DNA from: Sepiola atlantica
Taxonomy: Eukaryota; Mollusca; Cephalopoda; Sepiida; Sepiolidae
NCBI GenBank assembly: GCA_963556195.1
Contig: OY744544.1
Coordinates: 47,290,984-47,354,983 of the forward strand
Direction: 5' to 3'
Length of the DNA: 64,000 nucleotides
The number at the start of each line of letters is the position of its first letter. Within the stretch, counting starts at the first letter, position 1. The notes beneath the pieces are model-generated. The model ran no database searches, was not told where the DNA came from, and saw only the letters and a program-made list of their open reading frames with translations. The position numbers were made by a program, and so were the translations under genes. Of the stretch, positions 32,701-37,686 are shown in pieces.

Positions 32701-33725
32701 GGAGAGGCAAGTACAGTTCGTCTGTAATAGCAGGGAATGCATGCCTTCTTTACTTCAGTCTGTGACATGCCAAGTTGCTTTGTTAATGTTGAAGATTATA
32801 ACACATTTCTTTATCAAATCCACAATGATTTGTTTTGATTGTCGAAATATGTTCTTTGGATCTTGGTTCTGAATGAAGCATAAATTTTGTTTAAAAAAAA
32901 ATTTCAAAAGGGAGATATTATGAAGCTATGGAAATATGCACAGGCTACTTGATTAACTAATCCAAACCAAGACCTTTCTTCAGTTCTTTGGGATAAGAAA
33001 GTTGAGCAAATATAATGAAGGGGTCACTCCTGATAATGTTATTTGAAAGCCTCCAAACTGAACCACATCTTGGCAAAATTGGACTTTATTTTTGTATAGA
33101 GTGATAAGTAGTGGTTGGTAGAACGCACCCACCTTCTATACTGTCGTCAAAGAGTAATGTATCATCGACAAGTTTCACTTTATTGGAAATATTTTTAATT
33201 ATCGTATCGACGTGTATAGACATCGTCAGAGGCTAAGTATCTCTGATATATACATGATGAAGGTTGTAAGTAGCCGAGATTCCTCACATAAAAGGATTGA
33301 GTGGTTTGTTATTACTATTATGTTAGGAAAGCTCATAATGAATATGCAGCATTTATCTAATGGCCAAGCAATTGCAGATGCTTTGCCTTTAATGGCAGAG
33401 TTGCATAGGGGTTTATCTCTTCTCCCCAGTGATATTAGTGATATTAGAGAACATAATAAAGCTGATTTGATCATATTTGTGTGGGGAACTTTTATCCACC
33501 CACCACTCAACCATGATTTTACTATTTTTCTCTCTATACTTATCTTTCCTTTTTGTTTGTTTATCTATTAGCCAAATGAATGTTCGAAGGGTGTCATTTG
33601 TAATTAGAAAAGTATTTTTCTTAGCATGTAACTTCATTAAAACTATTTTATTTTTTTGCTTTCAGATTTTGCGGTCTTTGAAATTACTCACCTTAGATAG
33701 CAAACGCTCGGTTCGGATTGAATGA
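7834..33725 (+). CDS. SKA1-like gene (exons within; 5' end missing)
   Basis: This entry joins six exons: 7,834-7,914; 8,838-9,024; 16,219-16,343; 22,479-22,522; 30,976-31,051; 33,666-33,725. All have AG acceptors, and the five internal exons have GT donors. Their phases chain without a break except for a possible missing exon. The conceptual product has a coiled-coil-like start, an acidic linker, an EFNQV...RGR...VN segment matching the start of the SKA1 microtubule-binding domain, and an end in which FLSTKEMNAM...KLN-ILRSLKLL lines up, without gaps, with FIVEADIKEF...LLN-ILRHCRRL of vertebrate SKA1 as I recall it. SKA1 acts in the Ska complex, coupling kinetochores to spindle microtubules. 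Missing: the N-terminal ~45 residues and about 30 residues between exons 3 and 4 of this list. Family assignment is inference from memory. Confidence 0.62.
7915..8837. other. SKA1-like intron
   Basis: Begins with a C-run and (CA)n tract at about 7,928-7,957. The rest is AT-rich with no repeat family that I recognise. Confidence 0.5.
8838..9024 (+). CDS. SKA1-like exon b (acidic linker)
   Basis: 187 bases, phase 0 in, phase 1 out. The acceptor is TTTTTGTGGCAAAG; the donor ATAG|GTTTGG is weak. The product is polar and acidic (VSKTSDELKTLEDLGEPIQN, then many E, S and Q), like the unstructured linker between coiled coil and winged helix in SKA1. Its phase joins exactly to the next exon. Confidence 0.55.
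9025..9739. other. SKA1-like intron before the RTE LINE
   Basis: AT-rich to 9,350, then a more GC-balanced stretch (about 9,355-9,600) that may be an unrecognised repeat. No gene seen. Confidence 0.4.
9846..10676 (+). pseudogene. RTE endonuclease domain
   Basis: 276 residues of AP-endonuclease-type fold: RIGSLNVGTMRGKANEVVE, then CCLQETRWR with the catalytic Glu, YAPQVG, GDWNGHIG (Asp/Asn pair), and IDYILFRR near the end. In the intact family this nicks target DNA for target-primed reverse transcription. The frame runs into a stop after NVSQPG, where the sequence shifts frame into the reverse transcriptase part, so a single indel at about 10,650-10,680 broke the original ORF. Confidence 0.85.
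10648..12057 (+). pseudogene. RTE reverse transcriptase domain, frameshifted, YADD mutated
   Basis: The linker (WWWNEIVDQAVREKRRCYRA) is followed by RT motifs: KATGPSGIVAEMLK, YKGKGDALNRGNYRGLKL, QFGFMPGRSTTDAI, AFVDLEKAFDHVPR, HQGSVISPLLF. After LFIIVLE the frame is lost. The palm catalytic box is found in another frame at 12,042-12,053 and reads Tyr-Ala-Asn-Asp, so the first catalytic Asp of YADD has become Asn. A second shift near 12,130 returns to this frame. The enzyme cannot be active. Confidence 0.87.
12121..12345 (+). pseudogene. RTE C4HC3-like zinc finger
   Basis: Downstream of RT, after NMGKTKVMIS, lies CAVCLKGTG...CAHCSGWVHKRC: ligands C-x2-C, C-x2-C-x4-H-x2-C. A frameshift at the stop near 12,307 moves the last pair (CFRC, about 12,312-12,323) to the next frame, completing a C4HC3 pattern. 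I recall similar fingers in RTE-like proteins of marine invertebrates. Nucleic-acid or protein binding during integration is the likely role, by inference. Confidence 0.75.
12324..12961 (+). pseudogene. RTE C-terminal region
   Basis: Contains VVTDFCYLGDVLSSGGGCE, VLLYRSETWAVS, RWICLVRPEQYVS and LRWLGHIERSD, all typical of the region after the zinc finger in RTE-like proteins. It ends at a stop at 12,961 about 60 bases before the (TGA)n tail. Function in the family is unclear. Confidence 0.82.
13046..13345. repeat. Unclassified dispersed repeat, copy 1
   Basis: The block from AGCAATACCCATCGACCATA (about 13,170) to TTTTCACATGCATTAATA (about 13,333) recurs at about 20,060-20,133 with small changes and a large deletion. 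I do not recognise the family. Confidence 0.5.
13489..14370 (+). pseudogene. LINE endonuclease domain (jockey/CR1-like group)
   Basis: 293 residues: LRLAFTNIRGLRTN, then ILALSETNLH with the catalytic Glu, YLYFLYRSPS, DFNAHHRDWLG, LLDLFLTS and a final NADH... segment. The residue before DFNAHH is Arg where the family has Gly (GDFNAHH). The clade call is by resemblance only. The frame fails at about 14,370. Confidence 0.75.
14371..14700 (+). pseudogene. LINE linker before RT, broken frame
   Basis: Translating in shifted frames gives SPQWFTSECAAAIAERQQAF and later RWYTEFTKK, the usual helical linker between endonuclease and RT in jockey-like LINEs. At least two frame changes are needed, so it is dead. 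No RT motif follows. Confidence 0.55.
14711..14782. repeat. Short GC hairpin followed by (TA)n
   Basis: CCCGCAGAGCGGG (within 14,715-14,735) is a 5-bp-stem hairpin just before a (TA)n tract at about 14,742-14,780. It marks the broken end of the LINE and may be an end of another unrecognised element. Confidence 0.5.
14983..15038. repeat. Perfect 26-bp inverted repeat
   Basis: Arms 14,983-15,008 and 15,013-15,038 are exact reverse complements (starting GTTGCATATATAGAGACAAA), separated by 4 bases. It can form a long cruciform or RNA hairpin. Confidence 0.9.
15078..15595. mobile_element. Foldback/MITE-like element, ~0.52 kb
   Basis: Left arm 15,078-15,147 and right arm 15,516-15,595 are imperfect reverse complements sharing TTGATCAT, AGGTTTTGCTGGATTC and GTCTAACTTTG. 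There is no coding sequence between them. This is the structure of a non-autonomous foldback or MITE-like element. Target duplications not determined. Confidence 0.7.
15728..15784. repeat. (TA)n microsatellite
   Basis: About 28 TA dinucleotides after a few GTAT units. Confidence 0.95.
15812..15915. repeat. Possible SINE remnant
   Basis: ATCGTTTCGGGCTTTTTGCT and TTATCAGTGCAGAAG resemble the SINE-like segment at 29,070-29,105 (ATCGTTTCGGGAATCATCAGTG). It lies next to a (TA)n tract in both places. Confidence 0.4.
16038..16082. repeat. (TA)n microsatellite
   Basis: About 22 TA dinucleotides in the intron upstream of exon c. Confidence 0.95.
16219..16343 (+). CDS. SKA1-like exon c (start of winged-helix domain)
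   Basis: 125 bases, phase 1 in, phase 0 out. The acceptor has a run of T then CACAG; the donor is AGA|GTGAGT. The end of the product, MEEEFNQVSNLVRGRAKLED then VNR, parallels the SKA1 segment with EF...VP.YM..RLTY.QIN that opens the microtubule-binding domain. Its entry phase exactly completes the codon left open by exon b. Confidence 0.65.
16344..17119. other. SKA1-like intron
   Basis: AT-rich, without a recognised repeat until the RTE remnant. I looked here for the missing winged-helix exon and did not find a phase 0-0 candidate. Confidence 0.4.
17120..17475 (+). pseudogene. RTE LINE C-terminal remnant
   Basis: Translation gives LYGSKCWSSTKEAVSRLLIM and METKMLCWTSGLTQ, the conserved C-terminal block of RTE-like elements (Y-G-S-x-C-W ... 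K-M-L-x-W-x-x-G-x-T). Frames break after about 17,330. A fragment only, distinct from the copy at 9.7-13.0 kb. Confidence 0.65.
17640..18290. repeat. ~37-bp minisatellite interrupted by a foldback element
   Basis: Units of the form AATAAGATCTTTTGAACTTA plus ATCAATTGTTTTAAAAG occur about twice at 17,680-17,770 and about five times at 18,085-18,285. The middle (17,775-18,085) is unrelated and contains an inverted repeat. Confidence 0.8.
17777..17940. mobile_element. Foldback element inside the minisatellite
   Basis: Arms 17,777-17,819 and 17,898-17,940 are reverse complements with about three mismatches (TTTTCCATTCTG, TATCGTAACAGCGA, TCGTTCACAGA). A second inner pair GATTTCGCA / TGCGAAATC nests within. 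No coding sequence; it looks like a small non-autonomous element. Confidence 0.7.
18291..19860. other. AT-rich intron with a short tandem repeat
   Basis: Three diverged ~39-base units (TATTTCAAACTTGAA...CACTGAAAATG) lie at about 18,918-19,012. A phase-0 open stretch at 18,303 with an acceptor-like TTTTTAG was considered as an exon but shows no SKA1 similarity. Nothing else supported. Confidence 0.4.
19861..20150. repeat. Unclassified dispersed repeat, copy 2
   Basis: Shares AGCAATACCCACTGACCATA, ATACCACCATTTTGTT and CATGCATTAATA with 13,170-13,333. Family unknown. The left part has no match in copy 1. Confidence 0.45.
20151..20732. other. AT-rich intron
   Basis: Contains a C9 homopolymer near 20,229 and A/T runs. 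No gene or known repeat seen. Confidence 0.4.
20733..20774. repeat. 42-bp perfect palindrome
   Basis: Both halves (20,733-20,753 and 20,754-20,774) are exact reverse complements with no spacer; centre AGTATATACT. Confidence 0.92.
20816..21801. mobile_element. Foldback element, ~1 kb
   Basis: The left arm (20,816 to about 20,960) and right arm (about 21,668 to 21,801) are imperfect reverse complements ~135 bases long, sharing GATTCTACTTTTTT ends, a GTTCACACG/ATGTTAACACC segment and a TTTAGAATTTAGAGTG segment. A second, partial right-arm copy lies at about 21,390-21,490. The centre has CTAACCCTAA-like and AGTCTGAGTGGCAAGC-like degenerate repeats. No transposase is visible. Confidence 0.72.
21802..22478. 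other. AT-rich intron
   Basis: No supported feature until the acceptor (T10 GCAG) of the next exon. Confidence 0.4.
22479..22522 (+). CDS. SKA1-like exon d (44 bases)
   Basis: The acceptor is TTTTTTTTTTGCAG and the donor GA|GTAAGA. Phase 0 in, phase 2 out, encoding CYKILWQSFKEEKI plus two bases. It joins in frame to the next exon (giving KEEKIE-GFLST), where SKA1 has an acidic helix before its FIVEAD strand. Short and individually weak; support comes from splice sites plus phase on both sides. Confidence 0.5.
22523..23020. other. AT-rich intron
   Basis: Holds a moderately GC-rich patch (22,670-22,870) with no recognised content. Confidence 0.35.
23030..23180 (-). pseudogene. Ty3/gypsy integrase fragment
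   Basis: Reads SNDQAKHFVDSFKRALKKAR then GTPSEKTI and LQVYQ, matching the S/P-N-G-Q-A-E-R...FKRALKK segment around the third catalytic residue of gypsy integrases. The Glu of the DDE triad is Lys here (QAK for QAE). It lies only ~75 bases from the RT fragment, so about 1.5-2 kb of pol is deleted. Confidence 0.6.
23256..23929 (-). pseudogene. Ty3/gypsy reverse transcriptase, broken
   Basis: Three overlapping frames carry VFFGGLGRCNKVIAKFEWK, YSEWASPTVYAKKKNKEICV, MDLSNAYLQIPVDEECSKLL and then FQQVMDTFLSGLEFATAYLN. The catalytic box is YLND instead of YLDD, and the segment FGVKVA-type before FQQVM is missing. At least two frameshifts. Resembles K02A2.6-type gypsy Pol. Confidence 0.78.
24024..24900 (-). 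pseudogene. Ty3/gypsy gag remnant with zinc knuckle
   Basis: CFSCGQMHWYRDC (about 24,024-24,062) is a CX2CX3HX4C knuckle. Further upstream on the minus strand, LENEPDLTLKQIAADCQRFI (about 24,200-24,260) matches a helical block found in gypsy Gag. Frames are broken throughout up to about 24,900. Confidence 0.6.
25360..25616 (-). repeat. Tandem repeats in the gypsy leader
   Basis: Diverged units of about 45-65 bases, each with a CAACACTGG-like and CTACATCTCA-like core in sense, fill the stretch between LTR and gag. The unit nearest the LTR (ACACTGGCGGCAAGGA in sense) is where the primer site should be, so the primer-site region seems to have been duplicated. Confidence 0.5.
25617..25880 (-). 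repeat. LTR of the gypsy element
   Basis: Begins TGTTGTGACCTTGCAG on the plus strand and shares TATAGTTAACAA, AACTGTATTTATTG and CCCGAAATAGGTAGAT-like blocks with 34,592-34,850. The right boundary is approximate (identity fades after GTCTATATAA at about 25,865). Confidence 0.6.
25881..26514. other. AT-rich intron
   Basis: No gene recognised. The open frame at 26,142-26,327 is short and unmatched. Confidence 0.35.
26515..26720 (+). pseudogene. LINE 3'-end protein remnant
   Basis: KYQDLKNDLKTTWSWKEI followed, after a frame change, by VVGTAGLMKKK resembles the KYQDLE...MW...VVIGALG.IKK tail common in non-LTR element proteins. In-frame stops and a shift make it dead. Confidence 0.5.
26721..27364. 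other. AT-rich intron
   Basis: No supported feature. Confidence 0.35.
27365..27510 (-). repeat. tRNA-derived SINE copy 1
   Basis: Shares AGCTGTTTC, TATCAACAC and GAGTTAACGAACACGC-type blocks with the copy at 27,655-27,815 (about 70% similar by eye). More decayed than copy 2. Confidence 0.5.
27655..27815 (-). repeat. tRNA-derived SINE copy 2
   Basis: On the minus strand, GTTAGCTCAGATACTAAG resembles a tRNA A box and GGGTTTCGAATCTCGG a B box, the internal RNA polymerase III promoter of tRNA-type SINEs. Copy 1 lies 290 bases to the left in the same orientation. Confidence 0.55.
27816..29064. other. AT-rich intron
   Basis: Very AT-rich with a (TA)n tract near 29,009-29,043. No gene or known repeat recognised. 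Confidence 0.4.
29065..29215 (-). repeat. tRNA-like SINE
   Basis: On the minus strand GTGGCCGCGTGGGCTAAC (29,174-29,191) is an A-box-like segment and GGGGTTCAAGTCCG (29,124-29,137) a good B box, with tRNA-like spacing. The following ATGATTCCCGAAACGATG would be the SINE body. Probably a tRNA-derived SINE rather than a functional tRNA. Confidence 0.65.
29216..29931. other. AT-rich intron with (TA)n
   Basis: A (TA)n microsatellite lies at about 29,733-29,768. No gene seen. Confidence 0.4.
29932..29973. repeat. 16-bp inverted repeat (CAAGGGAAGTAACTCA arms)
   Basis: Arms 29,932-29,947 and 29,958-29,973 are exact reverse complements around a 10-base AT loop. The arm resembles a short motif (AAGGGAGATAACTC) that I remember as very common in mollusc genomes. 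Confidence 0.75.
29974..30232. other. AT-rich intron
   Basis: No supported feature. Confidence 0.4.
30233..30409 (+). CDS. Orphan exon-like open frame, unknown
   Basis: After an acceptor-like GTTTCTAG (or TTGTTTCAG at 30,245) lies an open frame with KGMSDSFLFKDFTNINELAY and a polar end HDRKYLINLLRKHKN before TAA. Composition looks protein-like. Using the second acceptor its phase (0) would fit directly after SKA1-like exon c, giving an alternative C-terminus, but it shows no SKA1 similarity. Could also be a decayed gene fragment. Confidence 0.22.
   Translation, partial: ERLFQKGMSDSFLFKDFTNINELAYQITYIQDMSLSNSEGMFSHDRKYLINLLRKHKN
30871..30938. repeat. 32-bp inverted repeat
   Basis: Arms 30,871-30,902 and 30,907-30,938 (TGTGATTATTATTTTTGCAT start) are reverse complements with one mismatch and a 4-base loop. 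It sits 37 bases upstream of SKA1-like exon e, so it would form a hairpin in the pre-mRNA close to the acceptor. Confidence 0.88.
30976..31051 (+). CDS. SKA1-like exon e (winged-helix core)
   Basis: 76 bases, entering with one base that completes the codon of exon d and leaving at phase 0. The acceptor is TTTCTTTATTTGCAG, the donor AAC|GTAAGT. FLSTKEMNAM...GKAKLN has the same length (24 residues) and pattern as the FIVEADIKEF...LLN segment of vertebrate SKA1. Confidence 0.68.
31052..31209. other. SKA1-like intron start
   Basis: Short intron segment before the gypsy remnant. No feature. Confidence 0.4.
31210..33510 (-). pseudogene. Ty3/gypsy pol remnant, heavily decayed
   Basis: Reading the minus strand: an RNase H-like piece (KASAIAWPLDKCCIFIMSFP) at about 33,300-33,440; an RT piece KVKLVDDTLLFDDSIEG at about 33,130-33,180, whose YVDD-type box is LVDD; a further RNase H/connection stretch at 32,400-32,850; and an integrase tail at 31,360-31,560 (VEYDILQYRNTLIQGIALSL and LYKPHLKWIALADR). 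Stops and frameshifts occur throughout. The first RNase H piece lies upstream of RT, the wrong order, so the copy is rearranged or two copies are joined. Confidence 0.68.
33666..33725 (+). CDS. SKA1-like terminal exon f
   Basis: Acceptor TTTTTTTGCTTTCAG, phase 0. Encodes ILRSLKLLTLDSKRSVRIE and a TGA stop. Vertebrate SKA1 ends with ILRHCRRL and about 14 more residues from the same LN|IL position, so the exon junction, length and position in the protein all agree. This exon is the best single support for the SKA1 assignment. Confidence 0.68.
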   Translation: MLRSLKLLTLDSKRSVRIE

Positions 33726-34591
33726 AATTGTTCTGAAGTAGTTCTATTAACTCAACAGTCTAAGTTTTCTCAGTTAACAAGAAGGTTTTTTTTAATGCGG
33801 AGATTAACAATTCTTTTTCTTTTCTTCCACTACAATTTAATTATTTTTATTACAAATTTCTTAAGTGTTGTTTAATAAATACAAATAATTTTTATCACCT
33901 TTTCCAGCTTTAATACATCTGCAAAAACGAATGTCATTTTTTCTCAGTTGACAAAAGATTTCAACCAATTTTTTTTGTACAATTTTATTACATGTTGACA
34001 CTTGTAAAATGAAAAAATAAAAAATTACAAATATTAAATTTAAAAACATCAATTATCCTCTTTCATTGTTATTTCTTTAAAACTGAGATTGTTTTGAATT
34101 TACTGTTCGCATATAAATGAAAACATCATCATGCAAAGTAAACCTATTTTGATATTTAAGTCGATTTTTGTTGGTACAAAAGTTTCAAATAAGTGAATAA
34201 ACTTTGTATCATTTGGACAAATATTTTTCGCTTACCTCGAGGTGCATCTTTTCAAACTTGGAAACCTGTCCGGAATTTCAAACTGAACTCTTTATTTAAT
34301 CCACTAGGTAGAAGTTAGGGTTAGGGTAGATAGAAGTGTGACTTTTATGTTATTCTTAGTTATTATTGCCTGTTGTACCTGAATACTATCACTTTTAACC
34401 ATTAGGCTAGGAGTCCATATGGATAATTTTTGTATGAATTTTGCAAGCTTACTATTTATTACTATTATTTTTTAAATTCGAAAACAAAGCAAATAAAAGC
34501 GGCTTATTTTCCAAAGATCTTTTTCTCACATTCAGAATATAATTGCAAATTTAACGTGACAATAAAATTCTGCATCTTTTGTCTATGAAAG
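33726..34591 (+). other. Probable 3' UTR, then AT-rich intergenic sequence
   Basis: An AATAAA at 33,874-33,879, about 150 bases past the stop, is a candidate polyadenylation signal. Beyond about 33,900 nothing is recognised. Confidence 0.4.
33874..33879 (+). terminator. Candidate polyadenylation signal
   Basis: AATAAA at a plausible distance from the SKA1-like stop codon. Such hexamers are frequent in AT-rich DNA, so this is weak. Confidence 0.3.
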
Positions 34592-34850
34592 TGTTGTGGC
34601 TTTGCAATAATCAAGACAAACACAGTGGTATAGTTAACAATAGTGTATTAACAAAAGTATGCGACAGAATGCGCCGTGATTCTGGGTCCCCAACTGCCAC
34701 TGATTGCTGCACGGATGTTTAGATGTAACTGTATTTATTGTCTGGGTAAGTCCATTTATTCCTGAAATAGGTAAATCAGCTTACACTATAAAAGAAAGAT
34801 TTTGTGAATAAACAAATTCTTTCTGTCTATACAATGATAGTTGCTGACAG
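34592..34850 (-). repeat. Solo gypsy LTR
   Basis: Same start (TGTTGTGGCTTTGCA on the plus strand) and blocks as the LTR at 25,617-25,880, in the same orientation, but diverged, with no gag or pol next to it. Probably left by LTR-LTR recombination. Confidence 0.55.
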
Positions 34851-35092
34851 GAAATGTAAATCGCCTCCAAAACCTTTAAATCAAATGTGTCCGAGCATAA
34901 TACACGATTTGAAAGGTGTTATCTATGTAGTGATCAACACAAAAACAATTTTGTATTTGACGTTTACAACTTGTAAATAATAACGAGGGAGAGGTATTCT
35001 TTTATAAATACGCTTAGGTATAATATTTGTTACTGCACCCTAATATGTCTTCTACATATAATACAGTGATGCATTTTTCTCACAAATTGTGT

Positions 35093-35330
35093 TCATAGCC
35101 ATGCAGAGGTGTTCCTATTTACTTGCCTCCTCACGAGATCAGAGTTAGAGACAGGGTCAGTTTTTAATGTGGGAAAATCCAGTTCCCCAAAAAGGGGCAC
35201 TCTGGATTGAAACAAAAATAAAAATTGCCAGTCTAGAATGACTTCTCTTTCACCGAAACAGAAAATAAGCCTAAGTGCATCATCAGAACAGATACTACAC
35301 TTTGCTCCTAGCCAAAAGGCCAAGTAATCT
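35093..35330 (-). repeat. Repeat with a U2 snRNA 5' head
   Basis: The minus strand from about 35,330 reads ACTTGGCCTTTTGGCTAGGA then GCAAAGTGTAGTATCTGTTC, matching nucleotides ~8-46 of U2 snRNA (CUCGGCCUUUUGGCUAAGA, UCAAGUGUAGUAUCUGUUCU), including the GUAGUA that pairs with intron branch sites. After CTGTTCT (35,285) it departs from U2 and continues ~190 bases with an unrelated body containing a CCCC-TTTTT-GGGG hairpin. So this is not a U2 gene. It is either a 5' U2 fragment joined to another RNA or a SINE with a U2-derived head. There is no Sm site or rest of U2. Confidence 0.72.
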
Positions 35331-35964
35331 GACTTGTCTGAGGAAAATCATTTTCAAAATCTTCACAGAGATTTGTCACTATTTTCTGCACATGTTTATT
35401 TCTCTTTTCCAGTTCATAAAAACTTTTGCTGTTTCTGAATGCTATTCTTTGGAATCATTTCTTGCAGGAAAGTCACAGAATGGATGTCACCTTGTACGTC
35501 TTCTTTTACATGTTGGATATTTTAGTCTTTTTGTTTTTACCACTTGGAGGTTTATATTTTAAACAAAGTGTTTATTTCTAAAACACACCTTTACCACATT
35601 ATTATTTGTCTTGCTGTTCTCGCTGCTTTTCTTTTGGCATTTTTTCCCAAACTTTTGTTAGCGTGTTTATGAAACTGCGCTTAACATGTATCAGACAATA
35701 AACATGTTAGCCAAATAATATATTTTTACTTATTGATTGCATCGCTCAAAACTTGCTTTTCATATGTTTTGTTTCCTGGCAATATGTTTTGTCAATGGTT
35801 ATTTGTTTGTTTGTATTGATTGGAAGAAATCCAGGTTCTCCGATTGGTTGAAGAATATTTTAATAAATATTTAAATCTTGAACCAATTTTTATATACAAA
35901 ATCTGCACTGAATTGACTGACTACATGTGTGCTCCCTTTTTTCAGAAAGGACAAATGTGTGAAG
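35331..35964. other. AT-rich intergenic sequence
   Basis: No supported gene. The open frame at 35,275-35,562 starts inside the U2-headed repeat and is not credible. Confidence 0.4.
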
Positions 35965-36205
35965 CATCATTTTCCTTAAAGATGTACTAATCATTTGCTG
36001 CTGACTTTCTCGAACTTGTGAGAAACTATTGTGAATGGGTTGCTTAACTTAGGAATTACGATAATAGGTAGTCGGTTTGATCACGCAATTTAGGTCTTGC
36101 CGATCAAGACAAATCTTGATTCTCCCAGGAAAATTTTAGGTAGTTTTGGCGCCACACACAAAGTCCAATTATTATCAACCTTTTTTGTTGTAGTTCTTCC
36201 TTGTA
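35965..36205 (-). pseudogene. Ty3/gypsy RT N-terminal fragment
   Basis: Minus strand reads VDNNWTLCVAPKLPKIFLGE then SRFVLIGKT and NRLPIIVIPKLSNPFTIVSH, resembling the finger region of gypsy RT (...R-F-V-x-D-Y-R-x-L-N...). Stops break the frame. May belong with the pol remnant at 31.2-33.5 kb, split by later insertions. Confidence 0.5.
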
Positions 36206-36605
36206 TGATGTTTGTAAATTTACCAAAAGTTGTCAATGTGTATATTTAACTGGTTCACAGTCTTCATCAGTTTCAATGTGGTTGGGGTCACTGGGGAAGC
36301 AACCAACACGAGTAGTTACGGGTGTTCACTTGACACTGGTGTTCACTTGAATGTATTCTTTAATAAGGTATTTCTTAGTAGGGAATTGGTGTTGTTTATG
36401 ATGAGTGTCAAACAACATGTTTGGACTTTGCCAATGCAATGTAGGAAGTGCTGAGGAAATGACAAGATTGATGAAAGTGTTGTCTAATGCAACACAACTC
36501 ATGTTAGCAAATGAAAAATAAAAGCAACAAAAAGGAAATAATGCATGTGTGTGATAAAAAGAAAAATAATACAACTTGTAACTCAGACAGGGAAAGAGGG
36601 TAAGC
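36206..36605. other. AT-rich intergenic sequence
   Basis: No supported feature. Confidence 0.4.
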
Positions 36606-36822
36606 ATTAGAATGACTGCTTGTATGTCTAGTTGACATTATAATGACTGCTTGTATGTCTAGTTGACATTATAATGACTGCTTGTATGTCTAGTTGACAT
36701 TAGAATGACTGCTTGTATGTCTAGTTGACATTAGAATGACTGCTCGTATGTCTAGTTGACATTAGAATGACTGCTCGTATGTCTAGTTGACATTAGAATG
36801 ACTGCTCGTATATCTAGTTAAG
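36606..36822. repeat. 31-bp minisatellite, 7 copies
   Basis: The unit starts ATTAGAATGACTGCTTGTAT and ends CTAGTTGAC. Copies are nearly identical; the last three share a CTGCTCGTAT variant, pointing to stepwise local duplication. Confidence 0.93.
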
Positions 36823-37686
36823 GAGACAGTACAATTGAAGAAGGCGATGGTGTCATTAACGGGACAGTAAGATAAATGGAAAAGATGATGATGATGATGA
36901 TGATAAAGGATGTTAAGAAGACAGTATCGCATATAAAACTAGCCGTTAAATGAAACAGAAATGTTTAATCATCAATGGATGACAGATCACCTGCAAAAAC
37001 TTTGCATCCAAAGTAGCAAAAGGTACATGGAACATGTATTGATGGGAGAGAAATAATTTTATTTTCTAATTTAAATTTACTTTATATCATGGATATTAGG
37101 TGAGCAATAGAAATAGGTTTTAAAAGAAAGAATTGCAATTGATAATTGCAGCATTCTTTTTCTCTTTTTGTCCATTGTTTGTCTGGATGCAGAATAGATC
37201 ATTTCTTTCTGTGGGGTATGTGGGTTGCCTAGCATTGGAGTGGCAAACTGCTAGCACTCCTTGAGTGATAGGTCATGGATTTTTCATCGACCTTTTACTA
37301 TAGAAGAATAAAGAAAGATGGAAGTTAAAATCATAAAAGTTTGATGTCAGATAGATTGACTTGTTTCTTTTTAAGAATTAAGAAAAGATCGGGGCAAGAT
37401 GTTCCGGAAATTTATACATTGGGAAGTATCTTGAGATTCCCCATGGGTTGACTATAGTCGTGAGATATAACCAAATGCACCCACTTCCAATGCACAGATT
37501 GCATATGCACAGTGTTCGGTTGGGCAGAAGACTGGAATTGAGTGCTGATTAGCAAATGGCATATGTGTAGATATGCAATTTATGGAGAGGATATACTCTC
37601 TCTATGTAAATTGATTTTGGAAAAATTAATAAAACTAAGCAAAGATAAATATTCTTTTGTAATAAACTGATGTTGTAGTAAGAGTG
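36823..37686. other. Intergenic sequence with (GAT)n
   Basis: A (GAT)n tract is at about 36,882-36,905. Nothing else recognised. Confidence 0.4.

Noticed and set aside
35093..35330. Functional U2 snRNA gene
   Set aside because: Only the first ~45 nucleotides match; the Sm site and the later U2 stem-loops are absent.
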